From Phoronis pallida (Eukaryota; Phoronida; Phoronidae): 10,598 bases of DNA. Below, in pieces: positions 6,251 to 10,598 of this stretch; the first letter of the stretch is position 1, and every line of letters starts with the position of its first letter. A program made the translations under genes and the position numbers. The stretch covers positions 1-10,598 of the forward strand of contig JAOXYC010232237.1 in assembly GCA_028565715.1 (NCBI GenBank), in the 5' to 3' direction. A model generated the notes under the pieces. The model had not been told where the DNA came from and did no database searches. It was given only the letters and a program-made list of their open reading frames with translations.

Positions 6251-9200
6251 GTAAGTTCTTTTTCAATTTACTTGTCTTCCTTAACATTTGCCATAATTGG
6301 TGCGAAGAGATTTTGTTAACCTGAAATTTCAAATAAAACACGTCCGGCTCGCCCCCCTAATTGTAACTATAGTAGTATAGAACATACTCATGTATAGTCG
6401 TAGTCGTACTCTCCTACACATCGTCACTACTAAAGGTAGATATGACAACCGGTTCTCAAAGAATATGACCGTATGGAACCAGGTTAGTATAGTCGTGCCA
6501 TATTATTGTTGCTTGTTATGAAGTGGACTGCACTATCCCGAGCAATATAGCTAATGGCTATGCCGGTGTAGTCTCGCCATCAGACCTTTTCTCTGATTTT
6601 CCGTCAAGTTTTACATCAAATTGCATGCACTGGATCATGGCACTCTTTGGTGTTGCTGAACTGTTTGTAACTTCACAAGTTGTTTTCCATAAAAGTGTTT
6701 AATAATGCACGAGTGTTGACGATTCCGATTTAATGCATTTTCCGACAATACATAATAATCATGGTTAGTAGTATTATATGATTAAACACATGTAACGTTA
6801 GAAGTCCAAGTCTAGCATACACTGTGTATAATGATAAGACAGAGTTCATTGACATTATATGATGATAAACAATAGAACCAATGTCAGGACCCTCACTCAC
6901 CTTTGGGACCGGTGCCTGTGCCTTTAGACGGGGGAATTTTCGCGTGATTTTGGGAATTTCGTGTGATTGTGGAATAACAATCTCCGCTTAAAAGACCTTA
7001 TTTTTTACCTTGGTTAAATTCCGGTTACTGTAGAGCGAGCTTAAGGCTCGTTCTTAAAAACAAACAATAATCTAAATAGTAAAAGGCTCTTTTAACAGCA
7101 GTTCGTTGAAAAGAAGTAAAGTATGGTAGTCTGTTCTTAGGCAGCAAAAACATTTTTTTGAATCAATTCGTAATAAGAGTAAAAGGTGATTTTTTTAAAA
7201 AATATCGTTTTGGTGTACTATCAAATGCAATTTGCTTTATGGTTATAATGTTAATTTGATAGCTGCATTTTGCTAGATGACAATTTTATTTTAAACTGAG
7301 AAAATCATGTTAAATCAATTGAAAAAAAAATTATTTTCTGATAAAAATGTACACATGTCTAGCACAATTTGGCAAAATATAAAGAGAATTCATCACTATT
7401 TGAAGAAATAATTACGAAACAAAATGTGTCAATTTTTTCTGGACCACCCTGTAAGATACATCACTTTCAGTTCAAGGAATCGATTTTTACTTTTGTCAAG
7501 TAGGCCATATACTGGTCTCGTTTCCACATTGCAAACATGTGTTTATACCAAACACTTCTTAAAAGATGCTTTTTTTTTGACTATAAATCACTCTTTGATC
7601 TTTTCAGAAGATTCACGATGCTACGTTTGTACAGGGGCCGGATGTGATGACCCATTTATCAATAACGATGCCGCCACAGAGTGTCCTGGCATTATGTTTT
7701 ATGGATGTCAAAAGGGGTACTCAACAATTGATGGTAAGCGCCACTGATCTCTCTCAGCGGTGCCCCGTCTGACAATTCCTGACTTCGGGGTTGTCTTCTA
7801 AAGGAAAATTAAAAAGAATCTTTCCTGTTTTTAATTGGCTTGTCGTAACAACAGAAACTCTTTTGTTAGACGGTGTACAATTCTGATGTCCAAGTTGTTG
7901 ATTTTCGTTCAATAACAAATTTCGGTTGGATACAGTAACTGTTGCTTGGACGGCGCCACCTAGTTTCTCTATTATTGACGTATTACTGATTGGGAAAATA
8001 CTTAATTTTTGGACCATGACAAAACTAAAGGAACTAGATGGATCAGATAACATTTCTACATAAAACAAGCGGGTGAACATTCTATGAACAGAGAGATTGG
8101 CCAGTATCAACTTCCGGATTGTTATAATGTAGTGATTCGCCGATCCAATGTATTCGTACGTCCAGGATTTGGCGCATGCTCAAAACGTCGTCCAAACAGA
8201 GAGAGTACATCAGTTCTGAGGAAGCTCTAAAGTGGGTGAACAACTTAAAAGTTGCTCTCTCTGCGTTGGTTCAAATTCGGCATCAAAACACAAATCAACT
8301 AGAAATTGTGTGTACGAGTCCTTTTTTGAACATAACTTTTAAAAGTGTAGGTCCGGCTTTTTATCGGAATGCGAAGCACTCAAATCATTACAGATTTTTC
8401 TTGATTTTTTAACTCATATGCAAATACGTCAGGCTATACAGGGTGTCCCATAAGTATTAGTACTCAACTTTGGGCTCCTGTAAAAATATTATTTTTTATT
8501 AAATGCTCATAAAAGTTACTCGAAATAAATATCCAACCTTTCATACGTCATTTGTAAAACAATAATCAAGATATTTTGAAAATTGTTATTTTCGTGAACA
8601 TTTGAAATTTGCTAGTCGAAAACTGTTTTGACCACTTTCCCTATTTGAAATACATGTAAACGCTTAAAAGTTTGATTTTCGTTTTTCCAATTTTTAATCG
8701 CTCATTTATCATAAATACATGGGTTATTTTTAATAAAATTCGAACACAGGTTTATTTAACCTTTCACGAATACTTCCTAAAAAATAGAATGATTTTCTTG
8801 AAAACTGTATTTTTTAAGATGTGTTTAGATAAACATGCATTAATTATGTTTGTTCATTTGTAGATAAACAGCTAAAACTCGTGCAAATGAATGTTTTTAA
8901 ACTATCCAATATCAACTGTTACAACGGGCCGTTGATTACAATGGTGTTTTTTAAACAGAACGAATACAATTGAAGCTAAAAATACTTATTTTAATCATTT
9001 TTTGTAAAAGAAAATGTTGAGTCCATAGTGAAAATGCAACTTTAGGCCGTTTACATGTATTTCAAACGGAAAAAGTTGTCAAAACGATTTTCAAGTATGA
9101 AATTTCAAATGTTCTCAAAAATTACAATTTTCAAAATATCCCGATTATTTTTTGACAAATGACTCATGAAAGGTTAAATTTTCATTTCGAGTAAATTTGA

Positions 9201-10168
9201 TGAGCATTTATTTAAAAATAATATTTTTACAAGAGCCCAAATTTGAGTACTAATACTTATGGGACACCCTGTATACAACAAAGGACTCCTACACACAATT
9301 AATATTTGGTTTGTGTTTGAACGGCATATTTTACCGACTTTTAAGTCGGAATGAGCTAACAAATCATATCAAATGGTATTAATTTTTTTCACGTTTTCAC
9401 AAAAAGTTCACGTTCAATTTTGGTTTCGATTTATTGATTTTTTTGTACAGTTTCAAAATAATAATAGTAGCCTTTTCAAGTCACTAAAAATCCCTTCCGT
9501 ATCTGACGCCCCAGGGGGGCCACTTTCCAAAAAAGTTGGTACCATGCTCGTTCCAAACATTGCGGGCTCGCGGGGGTTAAATAGGCTCCTTTTGTGAAGT
9601 TTTACACCGCACTATCCCAAATAGGCCCCTGTTATTTAACCTTAGGATGGTTTCCAAAGCCTAAAAAATCACCGTGCAATAGGGGCAAGCTTGAAAATCA
9701 TGGGCCTCACTGCCGTAGCTACCATTCAGGCAGAGGAGGCAGCTGCCTCCTCGGAAATTTGAAAAAAATATATAAAAATAAATGCTGCCTTCACTGAAAT
9801 TTAAAAAATAAAAATAAAGGGATGCCTCCTCCATTTTTAAAGGTTGCCTACGGGCCTGAGCCTATGGGCATTTTGTGGAACGAGCATGGAACCAACTTTT
9901 TTAGAGTTGTCCCCTGGGATCGGACCATTGTGCGCAGATGTTCAATATTATTTCCCTCTGGTTATGACAACACTCTTCTTTTTCAGACAAAAGGGTCTAT
10001 ACACGTGCTTGTCTCCTTAGCGACCCTCCTTACACCAGCTGTAGGATAGACAGTGACTCCGCGCTCTGCTATTGCAAGGGCGAACTGTGCAACGAGGCTG
10101 GTGTTCATGTGAACTCTCTTCCCGCCGTTTTACTAGCGACACTCTTGGCAATCAGTTTCAATGTATAG
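6196..10168 (+). CDS. Gene B: Quiver/Sleepless-type Ly6/uPAR (LU) GPI-anchored protein, 3 exons
   Basis: Joining 6196-6250, 7608-7733 and 9987-10168 gives a 120-residue open frame ending at TAG 10166-10168. Residues 1-18 are the signal peptide, with cleavage likely at ING/Q, so the mature protein may start with glutamine (pyroglutamate). The LU domain spans residues 23-96, with ten cysteines at 23, 26, 31, 44, 52, 69, 79, 88, 90 and 95, matching gene A one for one. A GPI-type hydrophobic tail (105-118) ends four or fewer residues from the C-terminus. This is a tandem duplicate of gene A in the same orientation, with its start 2.0 kb past gene A's stop. Exon 3 differences such as K/R, V/I, F/Y and D/E are conservative, suggesting purifying selection rather than decay. 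Family knowledge points to a role at the cell surface, modulating a membrane channel or receptor. The specific role is not visible. Confidence 0.87.
6251..7607 (+). other. Intron 1 of gene B (1357 bp, phase 1)
   Basis: The intron is bounded by GTAAGT at 6251 and TTTTCAG at 7607. It is AT-rich throughout and holds no recognised gene. A small imperfect hairpin (GAGCGAGCTTAAGGCTCGTT) lies near 7033-7052. A transposon-like end (TGGACCACCCTGTA) lies at 7440-7453. None of the large elements of intron A1 is present. Confidence 0.78.
7608..7733 (+). CDS. Gene B exon 2 (N-terminal half of LU domain)
   Basis: The exon follows the acceptor GATCTTTTCAG ending at 7607 and stops before GTAAGC at 7734. It is 126 bp, phase 1 on both sides, and is two codons shorter than its counterpart because the C44-C52 loop reads PGIMFYG. 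From 7628 to about 7671 the DNA is almost identical to 2912-2955 of gene A, third codon positions included. Confidence 0.9.
7754..8110 (-). other. Unrecognised 118-codon minus-strand ORF in intron B2
   Basis: This is an open frame of 118 codons opposite to the host gene. It is serine- and asparagine-rich (SDPSSSFSFVMVQKL near residues 21-35) with no domain I can name. It lies outside the recognised inverted-repeat elements. It could be a fossil of a transposon protein or simply a chance open frame. Part of it overlaps the start of intron 2 that is homologous with gene A, where coding is implausible. Confidence 0.2.
8240..8325 (+). repeat. Dispersed motif copy 1 (plus orientation)
   Basis: It contains AACACAAATCAACTAGAAAT followed by TGTGTACGAGTCC. 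A close copy (35 of 39 bases from 8282 to 8320) stands at the right edge of the window. A more diverged reverse copy (9282-9352) adjoins the mariner-like MITE. It looks like part of a further repeat family whose extent is not visible. Confidence 0.65.
8439..9271. mobile_element. 833-bp mariner-like MITE with ~240-bp inverted ends
   Basis: The ends are CAGGGTGTCCCATAAGTATT at the left and its exact complement at 9252-9271, each flanked by TA (8437-8438 and 9272-9273). The terminal inverted repeat extends inward, imperfectly, to about 8680 on the left and 9030 on the right. The central ~350 bp is AT-rich, with no transposase-like frame. TA target sites and CAGGGTGTCCC-type ends are typical of Tc1/mariner-related elements, so this is a non-autonomous derivative. 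Confidence 0.85.
9278..9352 (-). repeat. Dispersed motif copy 2 (minus orientation)
   Basis: On the minus strand this reads AAACACAAACCAAATATTAA then TTGTGTGTAGGAGTCC, a diverged version of the copy at 8240-8325. It abuts the right end of the 833-bp MITE, while the plus-oriented copy lies about 110 bp left of its left end. It includes a small hairpin (CCGACTTTTAAGTCGG, 9333-9348). Confidence 0.55.
9510..9918. mobile_element. Nested palindromic element with CCCAGGGG ends
   Basis: The left end starts CCCAGGGG and runs through AAAAAAGTTGGTACCATGCT and CGTTCCA to about 9556. The right end (about 9873-9918) is its reverse complement, ending CCCCTGGG, with similarity over roughly 50 bp. Inside lies a second inverted pair (GGGCCTCACTGCCGTAG at 9701-9717; CTACGGGCCTGAGCC at 9848-9862), so one element may sit within another. 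There is no coding capacity. Target duplications could not be fixed: TCTGAC and TCGGAC lie near the two ends. Confidence 0.65.
9733..9752. repeat. Perfect 20-bp palindrome
   Basis: GAGGAGGCAGCTGCCTCCTC reads the same on both strands. It lies inside the element at 9510-9918. The TGCCTCCTC half recurs at 9821-9831 as ATGCCTCCTCC, each copy next to a GAAATTT and A/T-rich run, so the segment is partly a degenerate ~45-bp tandem repeat. Confidence 0.9.
9987..10168 (+). CDS. Gene B exon 3 (C-terminal half of LU domain and GPI signal)
   Basis: The exon follows the acceptor CTTTTTCAG ending at 9986, only about 70 bp downstream of a repetitive element (9510-9918). It completes codon 61 (Asp; Gly in gene A). 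It carries the last five cysteines, the CYCKGELCN end of the LU domain, and the SLPAVLLATLLA hydrophobic segment. The C-terminus is ISFNV and stop, about eight residues shorter than in gene A. That may make it a tighter GPI signal. Confidence 0.9.
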
Positions 10169-10559
10169 ATGACGTATTTTCTTACTCATGCGAATAATCA
10201 AAGATTATATACCAAGGATTATATACCAAAGACTATAGCTATATACCAGCTTCTCCAGATTCCTCGAAATAATGATAGATCTATTGTATATTGTATCTGT
10301 GCGTAGTTTTATTTAAAAGGGGGTATTGAACTGACGATCGCGATCGATTGCAGTATTTCTTGTCGGTCGTATGTGGGGTCATATGCCGAGGTCATATCGT
10401 CATTTAGCTGCATGGTGTCTTTGGTTTTTATATCTTCAGTATTGAGTAGTGTAACATTTGAATATTCGCGTAGTTATGTAGGCTACCGGTTTTAATTTAA
10501 TTGTGTTTGTATCATTAGATCGTTTAAAGATACGGTCTCCTTGTTGGTGAGGATCTGGG
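10169..10559 (+). other. 3' UTR/flank of gene B
   Basis: Contains the 14-bp tandem repeat, a perfect CGATCGCGATCG palindrome at 10335-10346, and two GGTCATAT copies around 10377-10399. I found no canonical poly(A) hexamer and no similarity to the flank after gene A, so the duplication homology appears to end close to the stop codon. Confidence 0.5.
10203..10250 (+). repeat. 14-bp tandem repeat in 3' flank of gene B
   Basis: GATTATATACCAAG (10203-10216) is followed by GATTATATACCAAA (10217-10230) and then an expanded GACTATAGCTATATACCAGC (10231-10250). It starts 35 bp past the stop codon, so it is probably in the 3' UTR. Confidence 0.85.
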
Positions 10560-10598
10560 GTCAAAATTCAAATCAACTAGAAATTTTGTGTACGAGTC
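10560..10598 (+). repeat. Dispersed motif copy 3, cut by window edge
   Basis: TCAAATCAACTAGAAATT then TTGTGTACGAGTC matches 8282-8320 with four differences in 39 bases. The repeat continues past the end of the window. Confidence 0.75.

Larger units (their letters stand above)
7734..9986 (+). other. Intron 2 of gene B (2253 bp, phase 1)
   Basis: The intron is bounded by GTAAGC at 7734 and TTTTTCAG at 9986. Its first ~60 bp match intron 2 of gene A. It is more than twice as long as that intron, mainly because it contains an 833-bp mariner-like MITE (8439-9271), flanking inverted motifs, and a 0.4-kb palindromic element (9510-9918). The stretch 9372-9509 is AT-rich with nothing recognised. Confidence 0.8.

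Noticed and set aside
7424-7747. 107-codon plus-strand frame containing exon 2 of gene B as a possible intronless gene
   Set aside because: Its first 60 codons are AT-rich intron ending in a good acceptor, and it stops just past the donor. Splicing to exons 1 and 3 restores the complete LU domain matching gene A.
8262-8285. B-box-like GGTTCAAATTC suggesting a tRNA or tRNA-derived SINE
   Set aside because: No matching A box at the right distance and no cloverleaf could be folded. The surrounding copies do not preserve the box.
9373-10049. Three plus-strand frames of 67-75 codons (9373-9597, 9594-9797, 9822-10049)
   Set aside because: They run through the palindromic element. The last one crosses the exon 3 acceptor in a different frame from the gene. 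No conserved domain is visible.
1-10598. CRISPR array, prokaryotic operon, viral gene or other novel defence system
   Set aside because: No regularly spaced identical repeats, no ribosome-binding-site-led gene runs and no viral or nuclease motifs were seen. The evidence points to an animal intron/exon locus.

Overview
The window looks like nuclear DNA of an invertebrate animal. It is AT-rich and has short exons with GT..AG introns, no long reading frames, and several non-coding transposon families inserted in introns and flanks. The gene family and the MITE-like repeats suggest a marine invertebrate (mollusc, annelid, hemichordate, echinoderm or lancelet). I cannot name the species from the sequence alone.

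The gene content is two tandem paralogues on the + strand. Each has three coding exons and encodes a small secreted, probably GPI-anchored Ly6/uPAR (LU, three-finger) protein of the Quiver/Sleepless type. Gene A has exons at 551-608, 2892-3023 and 3954-4159 (131 aa). Gene B has exons at 6196-6250, 7608-7733 and 9987-10168 (120 aa). In both, exon 1 encodes the signal peptide, exon 2 the first half of the LU domain, and exon 3 the second half (ending in a Cys-Asn) plus a hydrophobic GPI-attachment tail. All four introns are phase 1. All ten cysteines are conserved, and the mature parts are about 70% identical by my count. Many of the differences are conservative, so both copies look functional.

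The duplication also includes about 240 bp of 5' flank (308-550 in A, 5648-6195 in B) and the first part of intron 2. A 312-bp MITE has inserted in the 5' flank of gene B. Because gene A keeps the empty site, the insertion can be read exactly, with an 8-bp target duplication.

The rest is mostly repeats. 1-302: unknown sequence ending in a transposon terminus. 609-2891 (intron A1): a SINE-type tail, a 24-bp tandem duplication, a fold-back element with about 340-bp arms, and a 62-bp tandem repeat. 3024-3953 (intron A2): a 0.6-kb TA-flanked MITE. 4160-5640: 3' flank of A, a reversed relative of the 312-bp MITE, and unannotated AT-rich DNA. 6251-7607 (intron B1): AT-rich, nearly featureless. 7734-9986 (intron B2): an unrecognised minus-strand reading frame, an 833-bp mariner-like MITE with about 240-bp inverted ends, and a 0.4-kb nested palindromic element. 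10169-10598: 3' flank of B, with short repeats and the start of a further repeat copy.

I saw no prokaryotic system, CRISPR array, viral gene, rRNA or convincing tRNA. The most informative features are the paired LU genes and the exactly readable transposon insertion between their promoters.
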